From contig NZ_BBBX01000024.1 in NCBI RefSeq assembly GCF_001311785.1, positions 1 through 39,148 of the forward strand: 39,148 nucleotides of DNA, in the 5' to 3' direction. The notes beneath the pieces are model-generated. The model was not told the DNA's origin. It saw only the letters and a program-made list of their open reading frames with translations, and made no database searches. The stretch is from Lacticaseibacillus saniviri JCM 17471 = DSM 24301. GTDB taxonomy: Bacteria > Bacillota > Bacilli > Lactobacillales > Lactobacillaceae. Both the position numbers and the translations under genes were made by a program. This document shows, in pieces, positions 25,980-34,022 of this stretch; position 1 is the first letter of the stretch, and each line of letters opens with the position of its first letter.

Positions 25980-26009
25980 ATTTTATCCCTTTGAGATGAG
26001 GGCCGTCAA
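25980..26009 (-). promoter_or_regulatory. strong sigma-A promoter with upstream cre-like site
   Basis: On the minus strand TTGACG (26009-26004) and TAAAAT (25985-25980) are spaced by 18 bases, before the 90-residue gene. AGAAAGCGCTAACC at 26064-26077 (plus strand) fits cre except at its first and last positions. Confidence 0.65.
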
Positions 26010-26217
26010 CAAAATATTAAAATACGGGATATTATATAAACCATTCGCATACAATTATCCATTAGAAAGCGCTAACCTTAACCATTATTTGAAAATTAAA
26101 TAACATCGCTAGTCAATCTCTAAATCGCGCTGGCAGTACGTCCACGCCCCTGCTAATAACAGAACCACATATTTCGAAATCTCTGCTTCGCGTTGTACCT
26201 AACGCATCTTTTCAAGC

Positions 26218-26258
26218 AAAAAAGCTGTAACAAATCATCTCGATTCGTTACAACTTTT
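26218..26258 (-). terminator. intrinsic terminator of the small gene at 26261
   Basis: AAAAGCTGTAAC (26220-26231) pairs with GTTACAACTTTT (26247-26258) with one G-T pair, and T-runs follow on the minus strand. Confidence 0.82.
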
Positions 26259-26260
26259 CA

Positions 26261-26539
26261 TTATCGCATCTTGAATTTGCGGTGACGTGGATGACCTGTT
26301 TCAATAGAGCTCCGCATCATCACTTGCTTAGTTTTTTCACGTTCAATCTTCAATCGTTGATGGCCAGTAACCACCTTCACAGCACCGTTGATTACCAGAA
26401 CAATAGGTACCAGGTGAATCAACGCCATTGGCACGATTAAATCAGGATTCTTCTCAATTGCTTGATCAAATACGCGGACCGGTTCCTTCACAGAATCAAC
26501 AGCATCTGCGAGCATTTCACGTTCATCTTTGAAAAACAT
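26261..26539 (-). CDS. small membrane protein of unknown function
   Basis: A 92-residue product starting MFFKDEREML. It has one membrane helix (about residues 35-55, LIVPMALIHLVPIVLVINGAV) and a basic C-terminal tail rich in Arg, Lys and His. I choose the ATG at 26539 because AGGAGG is 8 bases away; two in-frame ATGs upstream are too close to it or lack a site. No family is recognised. It may share a transcript with pepI, 77 bases upstream. Confidence 0.65.
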   Translation of the reverse strand: MFFKDEREMLADAVDSVKEPVRVFDQAIEKNPDLIVPMALIHLVPIVLVINGAVKVVTGHQRLKIEREKTKQVMMRSSIETGHPRHRKFKMR

Positions 26540-26616
26540 CGACATGACCTCCTTGAGTAAGTTAATCATTGGTATGCCTTCATACTAACGCAATTGAGCA
26601 CCGATTGCTCTTAAAA

Positions 26617-27522
26617 TCACTTATGACTAGCTGTTTCTTTGAGCCATTCACCTAAGTTGCGGAAATAGTCTTGGGGATTATCCAACATCTGACCGTGACC
26701 GGCATCTGGCGTAATGTGCAGCTTGGCATTTGGAATCGTCACAGCCATGCGCTTTGCCGCATCCAGCGGCATCGTTTCGTGGCCGCCAAATGTCAGGTAG
26801 GTTGGGGTTTGAATGCGATAGATATCACCGCGTCGGTCCCAACCCTTGAGTGCACCGACCATGACGAACTCATTATCACCTTGAAAATAATTGTAGACTG
26901 GCGTGCCTAAGACAGAAATCAAGTGCTTAGGTTGTGGATCACTCGCATGGTGCAGGTAGTTCTCGCCTAACTCTGCCACCAACTGTTGATAGGCTGGATC
27001 GTCAAAATCATGTGCCAGTTCAATCTGTTTCATATAAGAAACTTGTTCTGGTGTAAACATGGTATCGCGAATGTGATTGATGTTGACCAAGTATTCCTCG
27101 AGATTGTCAATCATGCTGGAGAGAATCAAGCCATCGAGATGTTCCCCATATTTGAGGGCATACTCAATCGCCAGCACGCCACCCCACGATTGCCCGAGTA
27201 AATAAAAGTGATCAATACCCAACTTTTGCCGGACTTCTTCCACTTCATTGACGTAATAATCAATGTTCAGAAACTTCTCGCGGTTATCGGGATCGCTGAA
27301 ATCAGGTTGATCTGAGAACCAAGAACCCAATTGATCATATCGTGTGACGGTCACCCCATATGGCGCCAATTCTTCAGCAAAGTTCTCAAACACTTCATTG
27401 GTACCACCAGGTCCACCGTGGAGTGTCATCAGATGAATGTCTCCCGTACCTTGGGTCTGCGTCCAGAGATGATACCCGTTGTCGAGTGTCACAAATTGTG
27501 TGCCTTGTGGATTTAATTTCAT
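26617..27522 (-). CDS. pepI: proline iminopeptidase PepI
   Basis: A cytoplasmic serine peptidase (family S33, alpha/beta hydrolase) that releases N-terminal proline from peptides, used by lactobacilli to digest casein-type peptides. The 301-residue protein has the S33 oxyanion motif HGGPGG at residues 35-40 and YDQLGSWFSDQP. The nucleophile Ser112 lies in LLGQSWGGVLAIEYA, the acid probably in PTYLTFGGHETMPLDAA, and the histidine in DAGHGQM. AAGGAA precedes the ATG. It is divergent from the P-type ATPase, with an 18-base palindrome in the shared region. Confidence 0.93.
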   Translation of the reverse strand: MKLNPQGTQFVTLDNGYHLWTQTQGTGDIHLMTLHGGPGGTNEVFENFAEELAPYGVTVTRYDQLGSWFSDQPDFSDPDNREKFLNIDYYVNEVEEVRQKLGIDHFYLLGQSWGGVLAIEYALKYGEHLDGLILSSMIDNLEEYLVNINHIRDTMFTPEQVSYMKQIELAHDFDDPAYQQLVAELGENYLHHASDPQPKHLISVLGTPVYNYFQGDNEFVMVGALKGWDRRGDIYRIQTPTYLTFGGHETMPLDAAKRMAVTIPNAKLHITPDAGHGQMLDNPQDYFRNLGEWLKETASHK

Positions 27523-27584
27523 AGCGATTCCTTCTTTCTCGCGCCATCAAAGCCTTTTGGCAGCGCAATATCGTGCTTCAATGT

Positions 27585-27602
27585 TAAACTAAGATTAGTT
27601 TA
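27585..27602. promoter_or_regulatory. 18-bp palindrome between pepI and the ATPase gene
   Basis: TAAACTAA-GA-TTAGTTTA is a near-perfect inverted repeat (8-base arms) about 65-80 bases from each start codon. On the minus strand it sits between TTGCAA and TAACAT, a possible pepI promoter. The plus-strand promoter is probably TGATACACT at 27639-27647. It is a candidate operator. Confidence 0.45.
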
Positions 27603-27669
27603 TATTTGCAATGACGTCAAACCAATATCAAGTCATTTTGATACACTGAACTCAAACGGAGGCGATGAT

Positions 27670-30013
27670 ATGGCGCAAGTCAAAACATCAACTGAAACCG
27701 GTCTCACTCAAGAACAAGTGCAGACACGGTTTGACAACGGGCAACACAACTTACCGCTCAAGCCTTTGACGCGTTCGGTGAGCCAAATTATTCAACAAAA
27801 TACATTTACGCTCTTCAACTTCGTCAATTTGGCACTGGGCGCACTCATTGTCACCACGGGCAGCTACAAGAACTTGCTCTTCCTAGGTGTCGCGGTCATC
27901 AATACCGCCATTGGGACCATCCAAGAAATTCGCTCCAAGCGCCAGATCGATCAGATGAGCCTGCTGGCGGCTAGTCAGGTCACGGCGATTCGCGACGGCA
28001 AGCAGGTCAAGCTCGACCAAGAAGACATCGTGCTCGATGACGTGCTGATACTCAAGCGCGGTGACCAACTTCCTGTCGACGGTGTCGTGCTTGCGACATT
28101 TGGCGCAGAAGTGGATGAGAGTCCACTCACCGGGGAATCAAAGCCAATTACCAAACAACTCGATGATGAACTCTACTCAGGCAGTTTCTTGGTCTCTGGA
28201 CAAATCACGATGCAGGTCACGGCTGTTGGCGAGGACACCTTTACCTCTAAGCTGGCACTCGAAGCCAAGTCTGAAAAAGCAACCCAGAGTCAATTGCTCG
28301 ACACGATTAACCGAATTATCCGCGTGTTGACCTATGTCTTGATTCCACTTGGGATTGCCCTCTTCTCAATCTCCATGTGGCGGCGTGGTGTTTACAACCG
28401 CGCTATTCTGACCACCAGCGCAGCCATGATTGGGATGATTCCTGAAGGCTTGGTCCTGCTGACGAATGTGGCCTTGGCTGTCTCTGCCAGAAATCTGGCC
28501 GCCAAACGCGTTTTGGTCCGTGCCTTACCTGCCATTGAAGCCCTCGCGCGAGTCGATACCATCTGTCTGGACAAAACGGGCACGATCACCACGGGCCACC
28601 TGCAGGTCACTCAGACACAACCTGCACCCGGTCACACCGATTCAGAGCTTCAACAAGCGGCAGCTGCCGTTATCTATGCATTAAATGATGATAATGAAAC
28701 GGCACTGGCCATCAAGGCAGCTTATCCACAACCCACTCACATGCAGCCAACAAGCACGGTACCATTCAGTTCCGCACGCAAATGGTCCGGCGCTACTTTT
28801 GAGCAGCAAACCGGTTATCTTGTCGGCGCGCCTGAATTCACATTCAAAGGGCAATTAGATGACGCCACTTTGAACGCTATCAATCAGGCGGCCACTCAAG
28901 GATTGCGAGTGCTCGCTGTCGGCAAGACCAGCCAACCACTCACTGAACATCCCGAACAACTCGATTTTTTGGGGCTCATCTTTATCAGTGATGAATTGCG
29001 CCAAACCGCTGTCGACACCTTCGCCTTTTTTGAAAAACAAGATGTACAACTCAAGGTGATCTCTGGAGATAATCCCGTGACGGTGGCTAACATTGCTAAG
29101 CGCGCCAACTTGAAAGGCGCAGATGCGTATATCGATATGAGTACCGTCACTGACCACGATGATTTCCATGACTTGGTCAAGACCTATAATGTCTTCGGCC
29201 GTGTGACGCCTGAACAAAACGCACGCTCATCAGCGCCTATCAGGATTTGGGCCACACTGTCGCCATGACGGGTGATGGGGTTAACGATGTGTTGGCACTG
29301 CGCCAAAGTGACTGTGGGATTGCCATGCATCCGGCGCCGAAGCAGCCAGCTCCATCGCGGACTTCGTTTTACTGGATTCCAATTTTGACGCGATGACCGG
29401 GGTGTTAAACGAAGGCCGCCGCGTCATCAACAACATTGAACGTGTCTCCGCAATGTACTTGGTCAAAACCATCTACTCCGTGATCCTCGCCGCCATCTTT
29501 ATTTTTCTCAGTGTCGATTTCCCTATCGTGCCGATCAACCTGACACCGGTCTCGGCATTGGCCGTGGCTGTGCCATCCTTCTTCCTGACCTTTGAGCCGA
29601 ACTTCCAGCGGGTCACTGGTCAATTCATGCAGAAAGTCATGACACTCGCGGCGCCCGCTGCAATTGCCGTGGTGATTTACACCATGATTCTGACGTGGAT
29701 GGAAAGCAGCTTCAATCTCAGCTTTGAAACCACCTCTACCCTGGTCGTTCTCTTGATTGCGGCCGTCTCATTCAATGTCTTATTGCTGGTCTCACAACCA
29801 TTCAACCGCTACAAATTGGGCATGCTGACGATTGTTTTTCTCGCACTCTTCCTCGTCTTCTTCATCTTTGGCAACATCTTCTCGCTCGTCAATTTATGGC
29901 AATGGCATCTGGCACTCATCTATCTGCCAATGCTCATCTCGACATTACCCGTCTACTTCTTCCTACAAGAGTTCCTGGGCAAGCGCATCCTAGCGCGAAT
30001 CAATTGGCGCTAG
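27670..30013 (+). CDS. P-type cation-transporting ATPase, CtpE-like (two frameshifts)
   Basis: An ATP-driven cation pump of about 781 residues with ten expected helices. The actuator motif is ESPLTGES (150-157) and helix 4 contains MIPEGLVLL (PEGL near 258). The phosphorylated Asp301 is in DKTGTITTG, the nucleotide domain follows, and [13 protein letters not shown] is the hinge. PEGLV-type helix 4 is found in the CtpE branch linked to Ca2+; Mg2+ or other ions cannot be excluded. Single bases are missing at 29216-29219 (A-run) and 29325-29328. Repaired, [15 protein letters not shown] and [14 protein letters not shown] are restored. GGAGG is 7 bases before the ATG. A small gene follows in the same operon. 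Confidence 0.88.
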
Positions 30014-30029
30014 ACTAAGGAGGTTTCCC

Positions 30030-30506
30030 ATGCAACTGAACCTGATTGATATGGATGAACACGAACACAAGGTGACGTTGACCGACGATGCACTGCTCAC
30101 CGGGCGGAGACAGCAGCGACAACTCACGCCGACATTACTCAATGAGTGGGCCCTGCAACATCATCAAGCGACGATGACCCTGCCGCAGTCAAAAGGTACC
30201 TTCAATGTGAATCAGCTCGCCAAACAATTAGCGGATGCGCTTGGTTGGCCACTTCCAGCAAAGCAAATCATTCCCGGACAATTCACACTGCGCGGGTTCG
30301 ATGCGACGACAGGGGTTGTGGCAGTCGATGTCAGTGCAGATGATGATCAATTGATTTTCACCGTCTTGTTGAAAGATGCCAAGACACCGCTGGCGGCGCG
30401 AATCGCACGGGCCAAAATTCAGGCCGCAACCAGCGAACTCTATGCGATTGAATTCTCGCCGCAGTTGCGCGTCGCACTGCCAGTGGCTGAACTGAAGAAA
30501 CTTTGA
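30030..30506 (+). CDS. hypothetical protein co-transcribed with the P-type ATPase
   Basis: A 158-residue soluble protein that I do not recognise. The N-terminal part is rich in Gln, His and Thr (LLTGRRQQRQLTPTLLNEWALQHHQA). The middle has a helix NVNQLAKQLADALGWPLPAKQI, and the C-terminal half alternates like a beta-rich domain (GVVAVDVSADDDQLIFTVLL). AAGGAGG is 7 bases before the ATG. It begins 16 bases after the ATPase stop and shares its terminator, so a role as regulator or accessory of the pump is possible but unproven. Confidence 0.72.
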   Translation: MQLNLIDMDEHEHKVTLTDDALLTGRRQQRQLTPTLLNEWALQHHQATMTLPQSKGTFNVNQLAKQLADALGWPLPAKQIIPGQFTLRGFDATTGVVAVDVSADDDQLIFTVLLKDAKTPLAARIARAKIQAATSELYAIEFSPQLRVALPVAELKKL

Positions 30507-30513
30507 TCTCAAT

Positions 30514-30562
30514 AAAAAAAGCGTTGTGACCGCCTATCAAAGGTTGGTCACAACGCTTTTTT
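30514..30562. terminator. bidirectional intrinsic terminator
   Basis: AAAAAAGCGTTGTGACC pairs perfectly with GGTCACAACGCTTTTTT (30546-30562). Its core arm AAAAAGCGTTGTGA is identical to that of the terminator at 13552. It ends the ATPase operon and, from the other side, the gene at 30738 after its repeat. Confidence 0.92.
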
Positions 30563-30580
30563 ATCGAGTAGCCCGTGTTC

Positions 30581-30740
30581 CGTTAGTGCTCACAGCCAAA
30601 TCGTGTGGTTTCGCGCTCTAAACGCGCTCCCAGCACCAACAATCTCCGCTTAACCCACTTTTCGCACATGGCCTAAACCGCCATGTTACTCAAAGTTCGT
30701 TAATGCTCGATTGCTATTCGGTGTTGGTCGCGCTCTTCTA
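30581..30740 (-). repeat. modular GAGCGCG repeat: type A plus partial C
   Basis: On the minus strand GAGCGCG starts 2 bases after the TAG stop (30740-30738) of the small gene. Module A (30735-30619) has arms CCAACACC/GGTGCTGG, TTAAC/GTTAA, ACTTT/AAAGT and ACATGGC/GCCATGT, and closes GGAGCGCGTTTA. A partial C (30618-30581) follows, matching the start of the repeat at 2962. The terminator at 30562 comes next. Confidence 0.88.
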
Positions 30741-31088
30741 GTAATACCTGCTTTGGTTGCCGAAGTTGATCTTACCCACAATCGTGTTGGGATCACTGTT
30801 ATGCTGCGCTTCGACCAGCAATCCTAATGAATCCAAATCTTTCAGGATATAGTTAACTGTGGCGGTCTCCTCTGAGGCAGGATCGGTTAATTGTTGACCT
30901 TGGTTTTTGGCATACGCCATTGCGTCATCGATATCGATAAGCACGGTGTCCGCAAAAGTTGTTTCCAATGTGTCATATAAGGCCTGTACCTGCGTGTTCA
31001 CGAAGGTATCAATTGCCTTAAAATAGTCAGCATTTTGACTTTGTAATGCCAAATATCGCTTTACCAATTGATTGTTATTGAGTTCCAT
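30738..31088 (-). CDS. small hypothetical protein, 116 residues
   Basis: A soluble, mostly helical, acidic protein (MELNNNQLVKRYLALQSQNADYF...). It has no membrane segment or recognised domain, and its C-terminal half includes NYILKDLDSLGLLVEAQHNSDPN. AGGAGG lies 8 bases before the ATG. It stands alone, divergent from the ABC importer operon. The TAG stop is followed at once by the GAGCGCG repeat. It is probably a genuine gene; its function is unknown. Confidence 0.7.
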   Translation of the reverse strand: MELNNNQLVKRYLALQSQNADYFKAIDTFVNTQVQALYDTLETTFADTVLIDIDDAMAYAKNQGQQLTDPASEETATVNYILKDLDSLGLLVEAQHNSDPNTIVGKINFGNQSRYY

Positions 31089-31201
31089 TCTGCTTCCTCC
31101 TCATTCGTACCATTATCGATACAATTGTCTACCTCTATCAGTCTATACGTATTGCAAATTTATTTCTACAAAATGCCCCTTGAGGGATGCAGACAAAGTA
31201 A

Positions 31202-31215
31202 GTAGTGTATACTAC
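31202..31215 (+). promoter_or_regulatory. inverted repeat over a -10 box before the ABC importer operon
   Basis: GTAGT-GTAT-ACTAC has 5-base arms and contains TATACT (31208-31213), a good -10. A repressor bound here would block the operon. The -35 is unclear (TTGAGG lies 22 bases upstream). Confidence 0.4.
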
Positions 31216-31240
31216 AAAGAGACATTAGTGAGGTGACACA

Positions 31241-31282
31241 ATGAAAATTGTAGGGTCTCCAAAGGGAATGCAGCGATGTTGA
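31241..31282 (+). CDS. candidate leader peptide ORF upstream of the ABC importer
   Basis: GAGGTG is 5 bases before an ATG that opens a 13-codon ORF, MKIVGSPKGMQRC, ending at TGA with Cys as the last residue. If one A were missing from GGGAATG, as in many genes here, the ORF would instead read KGNAAMLIHLDQFAK and stop at TAA 31306-31308, 23 bases before the importer gene. Either version is a short upstream ORF with a good ribosome site. Confidence 0.4.
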   Translation: MKIVGSPKGMQRC

Positions 31283-31331
31283 TTCACCTGGACCAATTCG
31301 CAAAATAATACCCAAAATGGAGGAAAGATTC

Positions 31332-32132
31332 ATGAAAAAAGTTTTAACTGCTGTCGTCGGTTTAGCATTATCATTGGTGCTGGTGGCTTGTGGGACAAGT
31401 CAGAATAGTTCAAAGTCAAGCTCAACGGCTGATAGCGAACTCGTCGACAAGGGCACCTTAACCATCGGCTTGGAAGGTACTTTTCAACCTTATAGTTATC
31501 ACGATAATGGGAAGTTGACCGGGTTTGAAGTCGAACTGGGCCGCGACATTGCAAAGAAGTTAAACTTAAAACCTAAGTTTGTTGAAACCAAGTGGGATTC
31601 CTTAATTGCTGGTCTCGACGTCGACAAGTACGACCTCGTGCTGAACAACGTGGCAATCACACCAGAACGGCAAGCTAAGTACGCCTTCACCTCCACTTAT
31701 ATTGCAGGGAAGACCGAACTCGCTGTTTCAAAGGACAACAAGTCAATCAAAACACTCAAAGATGTTAAGGGTAAGAAGCTCGCACAAAGTGTTACCAGCA
31801 ACAATGCGGCCGATGCCAAACGCTTAGGGGCCGATATCGTTCCCGTTGATGGCTTCGCACAAGCGGTTGCCTTAATCGATCAAGGTCGCGCTGATGGCAC
31901 ACTGAACGATACAGCTTCCTTCTACGCTTACCTGAAGCAACAGCCAAATGCCAACATCCGTCTGATCAGCGCCGGCAACAACATCAAGGCGCAACCAATT
32001 GCTGGGATCATGACGAAGAAGGACACCAAGCTGAAGGCCAAAATCAATTCGGCCATCAAGTCCTTAAAGGCTGATGGTACATTGAAGAAACTCTCAGTCA
32101 AATTCTTTGGTGCTGACGTCACTGAAAAGTAA
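31332..32132 (+). CDS. amino-acid ABC transporter substrate-binding lipoprotein, cystine type
   Basis: An extracellular solute-binding protein (SBP family 3) anchored as a lipoprotein through the Cys of LSLVLVACGTS (lipobox, near residue 20). The mature part has GTLTIGLEGTFQPYSYHDNGKLTGFEVELGRDIA and WDSLIAGLDVDKYDLVLNNVAITPERQAKYAF, closest in pattern to FliY/TcyA cystine-binding proteins. Other polar amino acids are possible. The ATG at 31332 is used rather than 31317 because GGAGG lies 9 bases upstream. It leads a three-gene importer operon, with a leaky terminator before the permease. Confidence 0.9.
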   Translation: MKKVLTAVVGLALSLVLVACGTSQNSSKSSSTADSELVDKGTLTIGLEGTFQPYSYHDNGKLTGFEVELGRDIAKKLNLKPKFVETKWDSLIAGLDVDKYDLVLNNVAITPERQAKYAFTSTYIAGKTELAVSKDNKSIKTLKDVKGKKLAQSVTSNNAADAKRLGADIVPVDGFAQAVALIDQGRADGTLNDTASFYAYLKQQPNANIRLISAGNNIKAQPIAGIMTKKDTKLKAKINSAIKSLKADGTLKKLSVKFFGADVTEK

Positions 32133-32138
32133 TCACAT

Positions 32139-32183
32139 ATCGAGCAGGATGTCCCGTCTTGGTGGATGTCCCGCTCGATTTTT
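32139..32183 (+). terminator. internal terminator between binding protein and permease
   Basis: ATCGAGC (32139-32145) pairs with GCTCGAT (32173-32179), followed by five T. The loop holds the 10-base direct repeat GGATGTCCCG at 32147 and 32164. Partial termination here would make more binding protein than permease. Confidence 0.65.
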
Positions 32184-32229
32184 GTTGTTGGCGTAAGGCC
32201 AATCAAAAATTCATTTAGGAGGACACGCA

Positions 32230-32936
32230 ATGGATACCTGGACCATTATTGCGAAATCATTGCCACCCATGTTGATGGCAATGCTCAAGTATACGATTCC
32301 ACTGACTTTAATCTCATTTGTTTTGGGACTCATTCTCGCCGTATTTGCGGCACTAGTGCGCATCTCCGAAAGTAAAATATTTTCATGCGCATGCTTAAGG
32401 CCATCGTTTGGTTTTATGTTTGGATTTTCCGTGGCACGCCGCTGTTGGTGCAACTGTTTATCGTCTTCTTCGGTCTACCAATGATCAAGGTTGACGGTCA
32501 CGCCCTACTCCAGTTGAACGCGTGGAGCGCTGGGATTATCACCTTCTCGCTCAATACAGGGGCGTACGCTTCTGAAACCATTCGTGGTTCGATTTCTTCG
32601 ATTCCACGGCCACAGTGGGAAGCCGCTTATGCATTAGGCATGACCCGGAGCAAGGTGCTTCGCCGCATCATTTTGCCACAGGCTGCCCGCGTCTCCTTGC
32701 CACCACTTTCCAACAGCTTCATCAGTTTGGTGAAGGATACCAGTTTGGCGAGCGGCATCACCATCGTCGAGATGTTCCAAGTGAGTCAGCAGTACGCAGC
32801 GCTGTACTATAATCCGCTCCTGCTGTACTCCATGGCCGCATTCATCTACTTAATGTTGTCGTCTGTGCTCACCATTTTGCAGAGTTATCTGGAAAAATGG
32901 ACCAGCCGTTACGTTCAAACCAGTCAAGAATTCTAG
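32230..32936 (+). CDS. amino-acid ABC transporter permease (frameshifted)
   Basis: The membrane subunit of the importer, about 235 residues with five helices. It has the His/Glu/Met-family features FRGTPLLVQLFIVFFGLP and the EAA loop PRPQWEAAYALGMTRSKVLRRIILPQA that contacts the ATPase. One T appears missing at 32380-32383; restoring it joins RISESKIF to FMRMLKAIVWFYVW. AGGAGG precedes the ATG. It lies between the binding protein and ATPase genes. Confidence 0.92.
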
Positions 32937-32948
32937 GGAGGGAAAACA

Positions 32949-33692
32949 ATGCTGAAATTAGACCATATTGTCAAAGATTTCGGGAATCATCACGGCTTGC
33001 GTGATGTCAGTGTCGAATTTCCTGCCAATCAAACCACGGTTATTGTGGGCCCGAGTGGCTCTGGTAAAACCACATTACTGCGGACCATTGACTTCTTGGA
33101 GATACCTGACAGTGGCCGCTATCAATTCGACGACCTGGATTACGATCTCAGCAAGCCATTGACCAAACAAGAGGTGCTCGCTGCTCGGCGTAAACTCGGA
33201 ATTGTGTTCCAAAGCTACAATCTTTTCCCACACTTAAATGTATTGGCCAATATCACCGAGGGCCCCGTTCAAGTGCTGGGCAAGAACAAGCAAGAGGCCG
33301 AAGCCGAAGCGCATGACTTGCTCAAGAAGGTCGGCCTCGATGACAAGGCTGACGTCTATCCGGATCAATTATCAGGTGGTCAGCAGCAACGGATTGCCAT
33401 CGCCCGAATGGTTGCCATGGCGCCCGAATACATGCTGTTCGATGAACCGACCAGTGCGCTTGATCCCGAACTAGAAGTCGAAGTGCTAAAGGTGATTCTC
33501 GAACTCGCCAAGATGAAGAACTCAATCGTTATCGTCACCCACAACATGGACTTTGCGCGCGGCGTAGCTGATAAAATTGTCTTCGTTGAAGATGGCCAAA
33601 TCGCTTATCAGGGCGACCCAACGACGTTCTTCAATGAACCCAACGATCGGATTAAGGCTTTCTTGGCAGCCGGTCAATTTAACGTGAAATAA
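32949..33692 (+). CDS. amino-acid ABC transporter ATP-binding protein
   Basis: A 247-residue ATPase that powers the importer. Walker A is GPSGSGKTT at residues 34-42, the Q-loop is VFQSYNLFPHLNVLANI, the signature is LSGGQQQRIAIAR, Walker B is YMLFDEPTSALDPE, and the switch histidine lies in VTHNMDFA. Length and motifs fit the polar amino-acid uptake (GlnQ/TcyC) family. GGGAGGG precedes the ATG, 12 bases after the permease stop. Confidence 0.95.
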   Translation: MLKLDHIVKDFGNHHGLRDVSVEFPANQTTVIVGPSGSGKTTLLRTIDFLEIPDSGRYQFDDLDYDLSKPLTKQEVLAARRKLGIVFQSYNLFPHLNVLANITEGPVQVLGKNKQEAEAEAHDLLKKVGLDDKADVYPDQLSGGQQQRIAIARMVAMAPEYMLFDEPTSALDPELEVEVLKVILELAKMKNSIVIVTHNMDFARGVADKIVFVEDGQIAYQGDPTTFFNEPNDRIKAFLAAGQFNVK

Positions 33693-33693
33693 G

Positions 33694-33742
33694 GCATACA
33701 AAAAGTCCGCGAGCAAAATTTGTTCGCGGACTTTTTGTATGC
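33694..33742. terminator. very strong bidirectional terminator
   Basis: GCATACAAAAAGTCCGCGA and its exact complement (33724-33742) form a 19-bp stem. The stem extends further through GCAAA/TTTGT. It ends the importer operon and the converging ABC-F transcript. Confidence 0.93.
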
Positions 33743-33786
33743 AATGAATGTTTCAAGTTCCCCCATGGTACTTTTCCATCATGCTT

Positions 33787-34022
33787 TAAATGCGCTCACA
33801 AGGCCAAGACACTCCGGTTAGCTCATCTTTGTTGAATCCACAAACCGGATTCTACCAAAGATTTTGCTAATCCTCATGTCTTAAGCGTCCTTGTTTGCGC
33901 TCTAAACGCGCTCCAAACCCCAACACTCTCCGTTCAACCCACTTTTCGACCATGGCCCAAACCGCCATGTCCCTCAAAGTTCGTTGGGACTCGATTGTTA
34001 ACCGGGGTTTGTCGCGCTCTTA
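33787..34022 (-). repeat. modular GAGCGCG repeat: type A plus type B
   Basis: On the minus strand the repeat starts directly after a double stop TAA TAA of the ABC-F gene. Module A (34019-33903) has arms CAAACCCC/GGGGTTTG. Module B (33902-33787) has ACAAGG/CCTTGT, AAGACA/TGTCTT, ATCTTTG/CAAAGAT and GAATCC/GGATTC. It fills the 330-base gap together with the terminator at 33694. Confidence 0.9.

Noticed and set aside
31131..31331. T-box or SAM riboswitch upstream of the importer
   Set aside because: No T-box sequence (GGTGGNACCGCG type), no S-box or yjdF-like core, and no terminator in the leader.
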